Program-made: the position numbers and the translations under genes | Notes under the pieces: generated by a model | Databases searched by the model: none | What the model saw: only the letters and a program-made list of their open reading frames with translations | Told to the model about the DNA's origin: nothing | Shown here: piece after piece, positions 12,049 to 24,270 of the stretch | How the letters are laid out: each line of letters opens with the position of its first letter | Numbering within the stretch: position 1 is the first letter of the stretch | Source: Anisus vortex | Lineage: Eukaryota; Mollusca; Gastropoda; Planorbidae | Assembly (NCBI GenBank): GCA_949126835.1 | Contig: OX421503.1 | Location: 4,581,457-4,645,456 of the forward strand | Direction: 5' to 3' | DNA: 64,000 nt

Positions 12049-12847
12049 GCCTTTATGTGTATCAAACTATTAATGATACCCCCTGCACGGAGGTATTTCT
12101 GAGTATCTTTATCTAAACATTTGACTATGTTCAGAAGTACAATCTAGAAACTACATATACACGTAATAAATAGGTCAGCATAATAACACAACTAGATTAT
12201 GTCTAAAAACCGGTACAACATTATCAGACACTGTGAAGTAATGGAAATAAGTCTTCTTCTATCCCGTGCCAGTGTGTATCACAGACTTGCATTTCATATG
12301 ATCAATTCTATCAAAGGGTAAATGTAAAGCGCATTCGAATACTTTGTTTTTAATAGCGCTATATGAATGTGTGATTTGTAATTTCGTGGTGTATCATCTA
12401 GGCCTACTGCTCATCATTTATCTAAAATGCATCTTCTGATTCAAATGCTATCGACGCATCAATATATAAATATTCATTAATACACATAAGATCTTTTATC
12501 TTAATGATAATCAACACAAGATCCGTAGCTTATTAAATGCAGTTCACAATTTTTATGCATACATATAAATATATCTATTATATGTTATCAGTTTGGAACG
12601 GAAATATTTAACTTTTTTATAAGTTGGCATCAACATAACTTATTATTAGTAAGCGGCAGGTAAAATATCAATAGTTGGCAGCCACATTTTGTAACCGCAT
12701 AATTTTTATAATTTACGTCAGGTGTTCGTTCTTGAAAAAATGTAAGAGTTTTATATTTCATTATACATTATAGGTTTATATTTACCCAGATGCTAATTTA
12801 AGGCTAAACATCCGGTTTCTAATATAGAAAGAATTAGTGCAATATTT
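12049..12847. other. A+T-rich stretch, nothing recognised
   Basis: No long frame and no recognised repeat. Confidence 0.5.
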
Positions 12848-13068
12848 CGTCGGACAAAACGGATTCACATGGTGAGTAAAGCAGCGTTTACCCGTTTCTG
12901 TGGCCACGGAATACTAGGGGATTTCGTGGCGAGCACAATGCCTAGCCGCTTTTACTTTACATCGTCTCAAGTCTGGTACCCATCAGAGCTGGGTAGACTC
13001 AGGGACACTCTCTAGACCTGGGAACCAATCCTAGTATTTACAAGAATTTAAACCCTGGCCCTGTCAAC
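12848..13068 (-). repeat. SINE-A copy, head truncated
   Basis: Starts at TCGTCGGAC (tail block) and runs through GTTTCTGTGGCCACGG and TTTACTTTACATCG to a decayed B-box. The next 600 bp (13070-13660) shows nothing certain. Confidence 0.8.
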
Positions 13069-13663
13069 TTGTTTTTTTAATTTGCATTTATTTTGTGCTG
13101 CACATGCTATGACAAAGTGTCACTAGATGCAATTAATTGCCTCTTATAGTGAAGACGGCCTGACTGGGCCCCTAAAGAATACTGGGCAAGTGTAAGTTAG
13201 CCTGTATTGTATAATGCAGTAGAAAATGATTAAACAATTTTTCTGTCACCTGATAATGACCATGTCTTCAGGATGGGAGAATCCCAAATGACTTCCTTTA
13301 ACGCATAACTTGCAATAGGCAAAACGACCACACCTGAGTGGACACTGAAAAGTAAGAACACTTCGCTCAGGACGGAACAAGCAGAAGAACTGCATTCCAC
13401 ACAAGTCTTTCATTGAAGAAAGCAGCAAGAAAAACAAAAAAAAGTGCAACGTCTGAAGTCTGTCCCAAGTCCTTCTCAGAGGCAAGAGATGCAAGAGATT
13501 GTGTCTCTCGCGAACTCCAGAGCAACAGCAGAGGATGCGGAGCTTGGGAGGATCCTCTCTGATGGTGCAATAATCTTGATTGGCTCACGAGACTAAGCGA
13601 GGGACGATGAAATGATAATGACCACTACACTCAGACATCTGTCTATAAACGTTTTGTATATAG

Positions 13664-14868
13664 GCCTACCAGAGGGCGACCGACACCAAATTTTTGGTTT
13701 AGGCTGAAAACGAAACCATACCGAAAGTTACAAGTTGACTTTCGACTGAAACCGAAGCAGAAACCGAAATTTAACTACACCTTTCGACCGAAAGAGAAAC
13801 CGAAATATAAACCGAAATTGTCAAACAAAAGATGTAATAAAAATACTGCACATTTGTGTGTAATATTAACTAGCCTGTTCATGTCTGTTATGGTGTGCCC
13901 CAGGGGTCTGTCCTCGGCCCAGTTCTTTTCACCATTTACACTCAAGCCCTCTCCTTTGTCATCGAACGCCACAACATCAAATATCATTCTTGCGCCGATG
14001 ACAACCAGCTCTATAACAGCACTTAGCCTGAGGACTTCGATGGGCTTCTTGCTTTTATTTCCATTTGTTTCATGGGCTTCAAGAACTGGATTATTGACAA
14101 TGAGTTAAACTTTAAGCAATGAGAAGACTGAAGCTCTTGTCGACGGTACGAGCCAGATGGTGGTGTCCTTCACCGCATCCGATCTTCAGCTGGCTGACGT
14201 AACTGTGCCTTTCTCCCCGACTGTCAAGAGCCTTGGCGTCTATCTCGACTCCACGCTGTCCATGCAGCCCCACATCTCCTTCATCACCAAAATCTGCTTC
14301 TTCCATCTGCATCGTATTGCCGCCATCCGTCGTTATCTCACCAAGGAAGCGTGTGTTAAGCTTGTCATCTCTCTCCTCTTTTCCCGCTTGGATGGTCTCT
14401 CATCCTCCTCCCTTCATGGACTTCAACGTATCCAGAACTGCGCTAGTCCTCAAGAAGAAGTCAAATAATATTACTCCTCTGCTCCGATCTCTGCGCTGGC
14501 TACCCATCAACAATCAGATCTCATAATAATATAAGCTGGCATCTCACTGCTATAGGTGTCTGAATGACTCTGGCCCGGATTACCTTCGCTCCTGTCTTGA
14601 GCTCTACACCTATTCCTGCCCACTTCGTTTGGCTTCTGACGCGCTTACTCTGCGGATCCCACGTGTGAGGCTAGTGTCTGCTGGCCAACGTGCATTCTCC
14701 TAAGCGGGACCGTCGGCTTGGAATCACCCCACACTACAGCTTCGCCAGAGTCCTAGCTTCGACACCTTCAGGAGCCGGCTGAAGACTCACCTATTTCGTT
14801 TGTCTGTATTCTGTAACTGTCGTCCGCCCATAGAACTGTCATCAACGAGATATGCGCTATACAAGCAC

Positions 14869-14900
<32 letters not shown>

Positions 14901-15218
14901 GTTTATGGGTACTCTATTTAAGTAAACCATAGAACATGTGTATAAAAGGCGTAATGTTGTATATACATGTATTATATAGCATTTTATCAAGAAGCAGAAT
15001 AATAGATGTTGTAGTTGTAGTCTTTGTAGTCTGAATTTTGAAAGTTAGAATAGATATTCGACTGATGACCAAAAGTCAATATCTATTGTGACCGAATAGC
15101 AAAACGAAAACTCACTTTTTTTTTTGTTTCGGCCGAAAGTGAAACTGCGCTGAAAGAGGCCATTTTCCTACTTTCGGCGCCGAAATCGAAACTAAAACTG
15201 AATTTCGCTCGGCCTCTA
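13664..15218 (+). mobile_element. hAT-E element interrupted by a LINE
   Basis: The left end GACCGACACCAAATTTTTGG and the right end ATTTCGCTCGGCCTCTA match the termini of hAT-E at 44141 and 48759. Repeated CCGAAACC motifs fill the subterminal zones. A LINE occupies 13874-14900 in the middle. The flanks GTATATAG and GTATATAC agree at 7 of 8, but the left boundary is uncertain by a few bases. Confidence 0.78.
13874..14900 (+). pseudogene. L2/CR1-like LINE, 5'-truncated RT pseudogene
   Basis: In shifting frames it reads as the C-terminal half of a non-LTR reverse transcriptase. GVPQGSVLGPVLF comes first, then CADD where YADD is expected, VKSLGVYLDSTLS, FFHLHRIAAIRRYLT, ITPLLRSLRWLPI and finally FDTFRSRLKTHLFR. 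It ends in a (TTA)n array at 14867-14899. Stops and frameshifts disable it. The insertion point in hAT-E is clear because uninterrupted copies join TAACTAG to GTTTATGGG. Confidence 0.88.
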
Positions 15219-15796
15219 GTATATACCCTTTTATTGCCTGCTTTGATACTTTCTCAACAAGGTAAATACACAATGAATGATCCTTATCTCATTGCAGACC
15301 TTTCTGCCAAAGGCTAAATCATAAGAATCCATAGCGACAATCTTCTCTCTACCCCACCATTAGATAGACCCTGTCTGTCTAAACAGAACAGAATCCCGCC
15401 TTGTCGGGTTATTACTATGTCATGGCAGTGACCAGACAGCAGGTCAGGATGAACTTTTTCATTCAATACGGGATGTGAATGAGGTCACTTTGCAAACCAG
15501 ATCACGGGAGGGGGATAATCCACTAAGCTCGCGAAGAAAGTCTTTAATCTGATGAAGAGATATATTATGAATATTATATTGCAATTACTAGGTTGTATGC
15601 TGTTTATGTTTTATTTTTCTCCTTGAATCAGTGATAGCGTGTAATTTACTCCACGCCATAATCGCATCTCCTTGCTCTCTCCCTCTGCAGACATTCATTA
15701 CGTTATATTCATGTCTAGATGTACGTAATTAAATCAATCGTCAATATACTGATTATCTGTATATAGGAAGTTGGCATCATACATTTTGTAGACCAG

Positions 15797-15990
15797 GGGT
15801 CTGCAACCCGCGGTACATGTATCAGACATGACACGTAAAGAAAGTTTCCTTAACACGCGGAGGACCCCAAAAATAAAAAAAACGGCAATTCAAGTCTTAT
15901 TTCCATTGGAGTTCTAAGGCAGGATGAATTTATAAGTATTTTAGCACTTTGAATGAATTAGAATTACTACTTTACACCAACATTTTCCAT
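15797..15990 (+). mobile_element. Decayed hAT-A-like fragment
   Basis: Starts CAGGGGTCTGCAACCC, close to the hAT-A terminus CAGGGGTCGGCAACC, followed by ACATGACACG motifs and GAATGAATTAGAATT. The right terminus is not found. Confidence 0.5.
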
Positions 15991-16129
15991 AAATAATGAC
16001 ATACGACACTCAAAATTGCTGTAAGGAGAATGGTACATGTTTCAGTCGTAGAATGGCGAATGGTGACGTAGTTTTACTTGGATTCGATAATCTTTACAGC
16101 TACTGAAGTAGTCATAAGTGTATCCAACA

Positions 16130-16360
16130 TAACAAGAGCCAACGGTCTTGCCAAAACTTTTCTTTCACCAGAGATGGGAGGGGGAAGGGGGAGAAAGAGA
16201 AGAAGACAAAAAAAAAACGATGATAAGGATAACATCAGGCAGTGGACGAGATTAAAGCTGTGTGACGCAATGGGAGGAATAGAGGAGGCTAGTGTATATG
16301 TCATCTGTGGTGCCTCAACGATCCAACTGGCTACAGGAAATGTAGGATGAAGTAGACTAG
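16130..16360 (+). pseudogene. LINE-C 3' coding end, degenerate
   Basis: One frame reads GRGRKRRRQKKNDDKDNIRQW then TRLKLCDAMGG, a relic of the Arg-rich G(R)RKRGRQRKRWEDNI-EWT segment that ends many animal non-LTR retrotransposon proteins. No upstream RT is present. Confidence 0.65.
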
Positions 16361-16727
16361 CAACTCTTTGACTCACTAAACGTTCTCTATTTTTCCTACC
16401 CTTTGTTGTTTTTTCACGGTTGATACTGCAAAGTACAAGCACCCACTAGATTCCAATATAATTATAGAACCCTACAATCGCTTGTTCTATTTTTACATCG
16501 TTCGATCCTCGCATTCAACGTCTCAATTATCTCACCCTTGATCTAATTACCTGCGTAGCATTTTTCCACTTCGCGCATGACCAATTGGGAGCAACCCGCG
16601 GGGTCGTGATGACAACCATTTGGGAAATCTATGTGACATTCATGGTGTCTTGGTAAAGAAACCACAACAACCCCGAAATCAAAATACTTGATATCATTGC
16701 CAGTGCTAATTCGCCAGTGCATTGATT

Positions 16728-16925
16728 GTACAAAGAAGTACTCTTTCTTCGCGAGTGGCATTCGTGCAAGGATTGGGATGTCTGAACAGAACCAGAAAAA
16801 CCAGTAACTTAACATCATTTAAAACACTAATACAAACGCAGGACTAGACTAAAACTACGGATTTGTATAAATCGCAATAATCTTCTTTATAAGGAGCGTC
16901 TGTAATGTATAAGATGGGATAAATA
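16728..16925 (+). repeat. LINE-B 3' end
   Basis: Relic of the YSFFPSGFRAWNGLP coding end, then AACCAGTAACTTAACATC and the AATAATCTTCTTTAT tail ending in AAGATGGGATAAA. Confidence 0.75.
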
Positions 16926-17539
16926 CTAATTGTGTCAACCTATAGGAAATATCTTCAATAATCTAGACTATAAAGAAATATTATGGTTATATATTAGAAT
17001 AAAAATCGTACATTCATTCGCTTGGGAAAAATAAAAAAAGATCATCATACAAAAAAGAATCATATTTTACAAGTAAAGTAGAACAAAAAAAACTCTTGAA
17101 AAACATTACCTAAAAAAATATTTTGTAAGTGAATAAATTGACTCATACAAAACGTCTCGTTAGTTGTGAAAATCAAATTATCCCAAGGGGGGTAGTCTAT
17201 TTTTTTTAATATTAATAGTTGTCTTGGTAAATTTTTTGTTCTAGATATTTCAGAAATTTTAACCTATTTTTTTTTAACAGAATTTTTTTTCTTTAATTTC
17301 AAACGAACTAAACTACAAAAGAATGAAAAATGTTTAGGTCATATTCGTCCATTAATCTTTTTAAGTAGTGTTTTATTTCCTTACTTTCTTGTTGTCTGTG
17401 GGGATAATTTTTTCGAGCAAGTATAAATAATCTGTCATTTAGATCAAAGATACTAGTTTTCTTGCAAAAATAACAAAGGACAGTTACTGTAGATGTTTGG
17501 ATGACTGAGTCTAAGGAGATATTACATGTCATCTAATTA

Positions 17540-18236
17540 TCTATTTAATTTCATTCTCTATTTAATCTTTTTCTCTATTGCATCAAATCCTCTTTGTCAT
17601 CTAATCATCTATTTCATTCACTTCTCTATTTCATCCAATTCTCTTTTTCATTCATTTCTCTATTTCCTCAAATTCTTTATTTCATCGAATTCTCTATTTC
17701 ATCCAATTCTTTATTTCATCCATTTCTCTATTTCATCCAATTCTTTATTTCATCCATTTCTCTATTTCATCCAATTCTCTAATTCATCCAATTCTTTATT
17801 TCATCCAATTCTCTATTTCATCCAATTCTTTATTTCATCCATTTCTCTATTTAATCAAATCTCTATTTAATCAAATTCTCTATTTCATCCAATTCTCTAT
17901 TTCATCCAATTCTCTATTTCATCCAATTCTCTATTTCATCCAATTCTCTATTTCATCAAATTCTCTATTTCATCCAATTCTCTATTTCATCCCATTCTCT
18001 ATTTCATCCAATTCTCTATTTCATCCAATTCTCTATTTCATCAAATTATTTATTTCATCCATTTCTCTATTTAATCAAATCTCTACTTCATCCAATTCTC
18101 TATTTCATCAAATTCTCTTTTTCATTCATTTCTCTATTTCATCCAATTCTCTATTTCATCCAGTTCTCAATTTCATCCAATTCTCTATTTCATCCAGTTC
18201 TCAATTTCATCCAATTCTTTATTTCATCTAATTCTC
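17540..18236. repeat. 17-bp minisatellite, about 700 bp
   Basis: Around 40 copies of TCTCTATTTCATCCAAT, with variants. Because 17 is not a multiple of 3 the frames through it change every unit, so the 114-residue frame here is not a gene. Confidence 0.95.
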
Positions 18237-18586
18237 CAAATAATTCCTTTTCTTTTAGTTAACCCTTTTGTGTATGTTTCACTCTATGATCAGGCGCCCG
18301 ACGCACTTTTCACCCATCTCCACCCCTCCCCCCTCCTCACACTTTCCTTTCCATCTCCCTTCTCTCTTTACAATGCCCCTGGAATTAATTCTTCACCAAA
18401 TTCGCTCACACGTTCATTATCTTTTTTTTTTTGTTCTTTATTCCTGTTTCTTTATATCCACCTGATTCCGTCTTTCTATCTATCCCCTTCCCCCTATTCC
18501 AATCTATCATATTACTGTAATATATTTTTGTTTAAAATCTGTTTAAAAACCTTGTTTTTGTCTTTACTTCTATGTTTTAGTTAAGC
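18237..18586. other. Pyrimidine-rich stretch, no gene recognised
   Basis: C+T-rich, with short overlapping frames of low-complexity composition only. Confidence 0.5.
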
Positions 18587-18765
18587 CAGGATGGTCCTGT
18601 CAAGTCCTGTGGTTAGTTAGTAAGTACATCGGGTTCTAGTCCGGACTCTAGCGCTGCTGCCGACCAATCCCTGCCGCCCCTTTGCAAGAGTTCAGGGACT
18701 AGGATATCATAATCTTCTGTAAACTTATAAGTCTATATTTTTACTTCTTTTTTCAAAATGAACTA
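18587..18765 (+). repeat. SINE-B copy
   Basis: Head AAGCCAGGATGGTCCTG with B-box-like CGGGTTCTAGTCC, body CCGACCAATCCCTGCCG, and the tail ATAATCTTCTGTAAACTTAT. The tail matches the LINE-B terminus. Its best relative is 26258-26432. Confidence 0.78.
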
Positions 18766-18822
18766 GCATCCTAATAAAGTGTTTACAAACAACTCGTTTT
18801 TCTCTCCTTAACCTTTTCGTAT

Positions 18823-19010
18823 CATATATATTACAGACGCCCCTCCTATAAAGAAGATTATTTCGTCATAAGCTCATCCGTGGTCCGAGTCTAGTCGTGC
18901 ATCTTTATTAATGATGTTAAGTTACTGGTTTTCCTGGTTTATTCAGGCAACCCATTCCATGCCCGAATGCCACTAGGAAAGAAAGAGTACTTACATGCAT
19001 TTGTACTCGC
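18823..19010 (-). repeat. LINE-B 3' end
   Basis: Reverse copy: TATATTACAGACGCCCCTCC, then TAAAGAAGATTATTTCGTC, then GTTACTGGTTTTCCTGG and the degenerate SFFPSG coding end. Confidence 0.78.
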
Positions 19011-19228
19011 ATATTGTACAGTTTAATGGACATTTGTTCTTCTTTGTGAATGTCTCTTTGTTTCAATATTGTACACCTTTATTCTTCCTTTCAAGTAAGT
19101 ATACATCTCTCTTGCGCTCCATATCTATCTGTATGTCTATCTCTATCTTTATAATCTTATTTAGCTAGTATCTTTCAGTCTCTAAGTATATATCTCTACC
19201 TGTGTAACCCGACTTTTATCTCTCAATC

Positions 19229-19545
19229 TTATGTTTATCTATCTATATTTATACCTATCTTTCTATCTATCTATCTATCTATCTGTCTATCTCTATCTAT
19301 CTATATATCTATATATATATATCTATATATCTATCTATCTATATATCTTTATCTATCAATCTATCTATCTATCTATTTATCTAATATATCAATCTATCTA
19401 TCTCTATCTATCTATCTATCTCTATATATCTATATATCTATCTATATATCTATCTATCTATCTATCTATCTCTCTATCTCTCTCTCTCTATATATATATA
19501 TATATCTATATATATCTATATATCTATCTATATATCTATCTTATC
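19229..19545. repeat. TATC/TA microsatellite
   Basis: Long TATC array with TA-only segments. The frame of Tyr, Leu, Ile and Ser residues here is spurious. Confidence 0.95.
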
Positions 19546-19789
19546 TATACCTATTTATTACATTTCTTTTCTCTCTCTATCTAGTTTTTGTTATCTCTCT
19601 TTATATATAGCAAATCCAACTTTTAATTTATACTTTTTTTTCTCTCTCTGTCTATCTCTAACTATTGATCTTTCGTTCTCTTTCCCTCTCTCACTCTCTC
19701 TTTATTTCTATAGCTCCCTCAGTTTGTCAATTTGTTTTCGCTTATTACTCCATCGTTCGTAATATGTACAGAATTCTTTGAAATTATTC

Positions 19790-20150
19790 CCTTTTATCTC
19801 TCTTTCTCTCTCTCTATTTCTCTCTCTCTGTCTCTCTCTAACTCTCTCTCTCTCTCTGTCTCTCTCTCTCTTTAATTACTTGGCGTTAACTCCTCCTTAT
19901 GTCTGTTTGTGTGTACGCCTGTGTGCGTGCAAGCCAGATCTCGTTATCCAATTCATCATTTCTCCCTCCCTCCATCTCACCCTCACTCCCGGCGCCCTTC
20001 ACACACTCCCCTCACGCCCCTTCTGTCTTTCGCCACGATTGTCAGATCACACACAACAAGTTCCCCCCGTCCCTCCCTCCCCCACACCCCTACTCCCTCC
20101 ATCTTCCTCCCCCCCCCCGTCCGTTTTATCCCACCCCCCACTCACTCCGC
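19790..20150. repeat. TC and C-rich pyrimidine tract
   Basis: (TC)n at 19795-19872, then a C-rich segment. The 183-residue frame is simply this composition and has no domain. Confidence 0.75.
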
Positions 20151-20412
20151 CCCACTATAAGAAGTGGTGGATGAGATTAAAGCGAGGGACAATTAAAACA
20201 CTCTTGGCACTGTCCAGCGCGAGCGGTCACATTACCTTCAGATCAAAAGGGGAGCCTTCTCTTCTCCGAATCAATTCCTTCAGCCACCGGCCACCGGCTA
20301 CTCAGTTCTTTTGGAGTATCTCAAAATAGAATTGGGTTTTTCCGGAAACATTTTTAGCATAATATAATGTAAAGAAGAGTTATCGAGTTTACCAACATTA
20401 AAATTTTTACAA

Positions 20413-20762
20413 GCATAACTTTAATCATAACTTTAATCATAACTTTAATCATAACTTTAATCATAACTTTAATCATAACTTTAATCATAACTTTAATCAT
20501 AACTTTAATCATAACTTTAATCATAACTTTCATCAGAACTTTAATCATAACTTTAATCATAACTTTAATCATAACTTTAATCATAACTTTAATCGTAACT
20601 TTAATCATAACTTTAACCATAACTTTAATCATAACTTTAATCATAACTTTAATCATAACTTTAATCATAACTTTAATCATAACTTTAATCATAACTTTAA
20701 TCATAACTTTAATCATTACTTTAATCATTACTTTAATCATAAACTTAATCATAACTTTAATC
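20413..20762. repeat. 12-bp minisatellite, 29 units
   Basis: Nearly perfect tandem CATAACTTTAAT. As 12 is a multiple of 3, the minus strand stays open and spells a KVMI repeat of 132 codons, which is an artefact of the array. Confidence 0.95.
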
Positions 20763-20787
20763 GTGTTTTCAAGACAGAAAGTAACTC

Positions 20788-20789
<2 letters not shown>

Positions 20790-20833
<44 letters not shown>
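20790..20833. repeat. (AT)n microsatellite
   Basis: About 22 AT dinucleotides, immediately beside the terminus of a SINE-C-type element. Confidence 0.95.
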
Positions 20834-20834
<1 letters not shown>

Positions 20835-21399
20835 CAAGCTAAGTTGCCCGGCGTTGCCCAGGTGAAAATAAAACAGGCCTGTATAAGCTACACATAAATA
20901 AAAGTATAAACTACAATGTCTCACATTATACTTATGCGATATCACTTCGGACATGTATCTTTCTATGCCTTTATTGTACTTATGTACTAAGGGACTAATT
21001 AATAGTGTTCATTGCTAGCTAAGTGGATAACGTATAGAACTGCCATGCGTCGACCAGGGCTCGATTCTCCAGTTAGTCTATACATTTTTTTCTACAATTT
21101 ATTAAATTTCAATTAATTTTACTTTTACAAAAAAAAATATGTGTAAATCTATGAGCAACACCAGGCTATTTAGATTTGTGTTAAATAAAACGACTTGGCC
21201 TATTTTTTTACCCGATAACAATATTTAATTTAAATTATTTTCCTCAATATCTTCAGTAAAAAAAATATTTTTTTAAAATTATGTTAATTATTAGATTTAT
21301 AGCGTTCTGTTCATTGTAGTATTTTTATTTAAATATCTGTAGCTTATACAGGCCTGTTTTATTTCCCCCCGGACAACGCCGGGCAATTTAGCTTGTTAT
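20834..21399 (+). repeat. SINE-C with inverted second terminus
   Basis: The right end (21345-21399) has GGCCTGTTTTATTTCC, GGACAACGCCGGGC and TTTAGCTTGTT. The left end (20834-20895) is its inverted match over about 60 bp. In the interior, 21017-21075 is tRNA-like (GCTAGCTAAGTGGATAAC, then a GGCTCGATTCTCC B-box). The rest of the tail matches 26605-26930 in reverse. It may be a SINE joined to an inverted fragment of a second copy rather than a true inverted-repeat transposon. Confidence 0.72.
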
Positions 21400-21429
21400 G
21401 ACTATAGTTACTTATGAGTATTCACTTTT

Positions 21430-22010
21430 CTTTCCTTTAACTGCCATCTTTGAACAAATAGCAAAAAGTCTGCGATGAAAGGGAACACCTTAATAGATAC
21501 AAACTAATTATATTTAATTTATCGACTTTTATGTACATTTTTTTCCATTGCGAATGATTTTAATAAATTATGGTACAGATTTATTGGTTGTATTAGTATA
21601 ACAAATGTGAGATGTTTATATACTAGCATTATATCATTTAAAGTTTTGTAATTAGGCCTATTAACGTTTTAAAAATAAACTTCCTTAATCCCTTAAGAAA
21701 AATATATATTACAAAACGTGTTTGTCATCACTAAAATCAATTGTGTACATTTAAAAAAAAAATCGAATTATAAGGAAAAAATTACCTGTTTTTTATGCTT
21801 AATTTTTCTAATTAGTTACTTTCTTTATAAATTAAATAATAAAAGGAATTCAATATATCTCTTTAAAAATTGACCAAATTGTATTATATAGTTAAAAGTA
21901 ATAGAAATTTTATGACTAAACGGTTGATATGTAAATTTTAAAACACCCCATTTACTACTCATTTTGCATGATTACATTTGCAACTCTTCTTTTAATGGTA
22001 TTTTGCGTCC
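21430..22010 (+). mobile_element. hAT-A internal remnant
   Basis: Ordered blocks such as ATACTAGCATTATATCATTT, ACAAAACGTGTTTGTCATCA and TTGCATGATTACAT match the interior of hAT-A at 38740-39290 and 45960-46450. Neither terminus is clear. 22010-22318 holds nothing certain. Confidence 0.6.
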
Positions 22011-22318
22011 TATTTTGGTTAGGTGTTTATGAATCTCAGTAAGACTAAGATGGATATCTCGCCGCTCGCCAATTTGGCAAAGATCAAAAAACCGTAGAGC
22101 CGCACACTTAAAGTAGTGTCGCTGACTTTGAATTACAAACGGCTGTCAAGTTGACTAATAATTTCGTTTAACTTTTGGATAGAAGAAACTGTCGGTGGAA
22201 CACTGGTATGTTATTAAGCATTGTATACATATAATATATAATATGCACTTGGATAATTCACAATTAACGTAGAGAGGATATAGTATATCTAAAAAAATAT
22301 TTTTCAATTATTGTAATA

Positions 22319-22660
22319 TAATAATAATAATATATGTATAGCGCTGCCGACAAATATTGTGTAAGCTCAGAGCGCATTTAACATACAACTAAGAACACGG
22401 ATATAATCTATAGGCTAAGAAAATATAAAACTAATTGATGATTTAAAACTTTACAAACGTAGAACAAATGAAATAAATGAAGCAATAACAGACCTAACAT
22501 ATAAATAAGACAGTAGTGGTCTAAAGCATGTTATCTAAGGTAAATATTGAAATAATGAGTTTTTTAGTTATGTTTGAAAGTATCAATAGAGCGTGTTCGC
22601 CTGAGTTGAATGGGAAGTAGATTCCACAACTTCGGACTGGATATTGATAAAGCTCTAAGG
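22319..22660 (-). repeat. LINE-A 3' end
   Basis: A reverse copy beginning with (AAT)n and TATAGCGCTGCCGACAAA, then a degenerate coding end, parallel to 32232-32600. Confidence 0.78.
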
Positions 22661-22682
22661 CCTTTTTATATAATAGATATAT

Positions 22683-22878
22683 TGTTGCAATCATGTTGTC
22701 TATTTGTTGTGTTGTTTTCCATTGTGTAAACTGTTAGAGTGCTGCACCTTTTGTTGTTGACCCATAATTCCTTAGTATGTTAGCGGCGTCCTTGTTCCAC
22801 CATTTTGAATGAACTAGTCTTCATTACAGAATAAAGTTTGAGTACAGTTATACACTTAACGTTTCTCGATTTATTACA
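22683..22878 (+). mobile_element. Solo LTR, family of 43404-43610
   Basis: Starts TGTTGCAATCATG and ends CGATTTATTACA, with AATAAAGTTTGAGTACA near the 3' end. The flanks TATAT and TGTAT agree at 4 of 5. No internal region is adjacent, so it appears to be a solo LTR left by recombination. Confidence 0.75.
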
Positions 22879-23332
22879 TGTATATAATAATAATATATAA
22901 TAATAATATATATATAAATATATAGCTACATTTTTTGGGTTAGATCTATATTATGTTATTTATTGATGCGAGATAATTCTAACTAGGGAGGACAACTCCT
23001 GTAAGTCCAGTAACTCAAAATCAACTGAAACGCGAATGTAAATATTTGCTTTCCATTCTCTCCCCCTGAATGTAAGTCTGTGATCAGAGAAAAAAAAATC
23101 AATACAGTCTGTACTAATCAACCCAGTCTGCCAGAGGCCGGCCAGTCCAAGACTTGGAAACCAGGGCTATCTTCTCTGAAACCAGAATCATTGTCTCAGA
23201 AATACAAAAACAAACTATAGTACTAGTGCTATTTACCCCGAAGGCGATGCGGCTGAAACTGATAAGAAAAGATTGCTACAATAAACACGTTAATGTCAAT
23301 AAATATGTTGCGTTTTGACTTGCTGCAATGGG

Positions 23333-23606
23333 GTACGATGTCGGAGCGGCAGCGCGTTCGACTAGCGTACCGGAGGTCATGGGTTCGAATCCTGGTGAAG
23401 GCTATGATTTGTTACCACGGTTGGAAGGTTGTTCCTCAGTCTACCCAGCTATGATGTGCACCTGGCATTAGTTGAAATAAAGTAAAGGTGGCTGGGCATT
23501 GTGCTGGCCACACATCCCCTAGTATGCAGTGGCAACTGAAACTGGTGAACGCTTCTTCACCGGCCATATTCTCAATTTGGTCCGACAAGGTACTTTACTT
23601 TACTTT
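23333..23606 (+). repeat. SINE-A, full length
   Basis: The best-preserved head: TCGGAGCGGCAGCGCG (A-box region) and GGTTCGAATCC at 23382-23392 (B-box). The body includes GAGTCTACCCAGCT-like sequence, AAAGTAAAGGTGGCTGGGC, CTGGTGAACGC and TTCACCGGCC, and it ends in a TTTAC repeat. The boxes suggest RNA polymerase III transcription in the original family. Confidence 0.92.
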
Positions 23607-23679
23607 AGATGTCAATAAATGGGTTATGTTTCGGCTTGCTGCAATGGGTCATGGTATACATCATTAAACACTAAATCTA

Positions 23680-23930
23680 ATTGGAATCCGGGGCATAGAA
23701 TGGGTTACACGAACAAATCAGGAAAACCATCAACTTGACATAATTTAAAACACTAGTCGAAATGGAAGAATGGACTCAATCCATGGATAAATGAAGGACG
23801 CGTCAACCTTATGTAAAGAAACAGCGACTGTAACATTATATAAGATAAGTAGGGTCGGACCAAGGATGAGCCTAGGACGCAATAATCTTCTTTATAGAAG
23901 GATCGTCTGTAATATATAAGATAAGAAGAT
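23680..23930 (+). repeat. LINE-B 3' end
   Basis: Coding-end relic around GGGGCATAGAATGGGTTAC, then an internal insertion, then TAGGACGCAATAATCTTC and the ATAAGATAAG tail. Confidence 0.75.
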
Positions 23931-24087
23931 TTTAATTGCCGGTGTAGAAGTAATGTTCAACACAGATTTTATATTTTACTTGAATGGAATATAAGAGAAA
24001 TGCTGATATTTTGGCGAGCCACACAAAACTCATGACCATGGAACAAAAAACAACAGCTTTTTCTTTACCTTTAATTAGACTTTAGAC

Positions 24088-24270
24088 CAGGGATCGGCAA
24101 CATAAGGCACGCGTGCCACACTTGGCACGCAAAGCTATTTTCAAATGCGCTAAAACGACAATTCAAGTAGCTTCGACTAAGAAATGAGGCGGTTGACTTT
24201 CAGGTTGTTGGCACGCTGAATGAATTAGAAATCCTACGTTGGAACACTATTATTTAAAGGTTACTCTAGA
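24088..24270 (+). mobile_element. Short hAT-A MITE
   Basis: Begins CAGGGATCGGCAACATAAGG, has the GGCACGCGTGCC palindrome, and then the right-end block GTTGGCACGCTGAATGAATT. The flanks CTTTAGAC (24080-24087) and GTATAGAC agree at 6 of 8. The right terminus has decayed. It is an internally deleted form of hAT-A. Confidence 0.75.

Noticed and set aside
17526..17870. A 114-codon frame of Ser, Phe, Leu and Ile repeats
   Set aside because: Produced by the 17-bp minisatellite. The frame shifts with each unit and the composition is purely that of the array.
17540..18236. CRISPR-like array
   Set aside because: Units abut directly without unique spacers, and the surrounding DNA is eukaryotic.
19231..20329. 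Frames of 117 and 183 codons in TATC and TC/C-rich DNA
   Set aside because: Low-complexity sequence only, with no domain or conserved motif.
20354..20752. A 132-codon minus-strand frame of KVMI repeats
   Set aside because: It is the 12-bp minisatellite read in frame. A period divisible by 3 keeps it open, and there is no non-repetitive coding part.
23333..23606. A functional tRNA gene, because of good A- and B-box sequences
   Set aside because: No tRNA acceptor stem closes around it, and the same head is attached to a long conserved body in more than a dozen copies, so it is a SINE.
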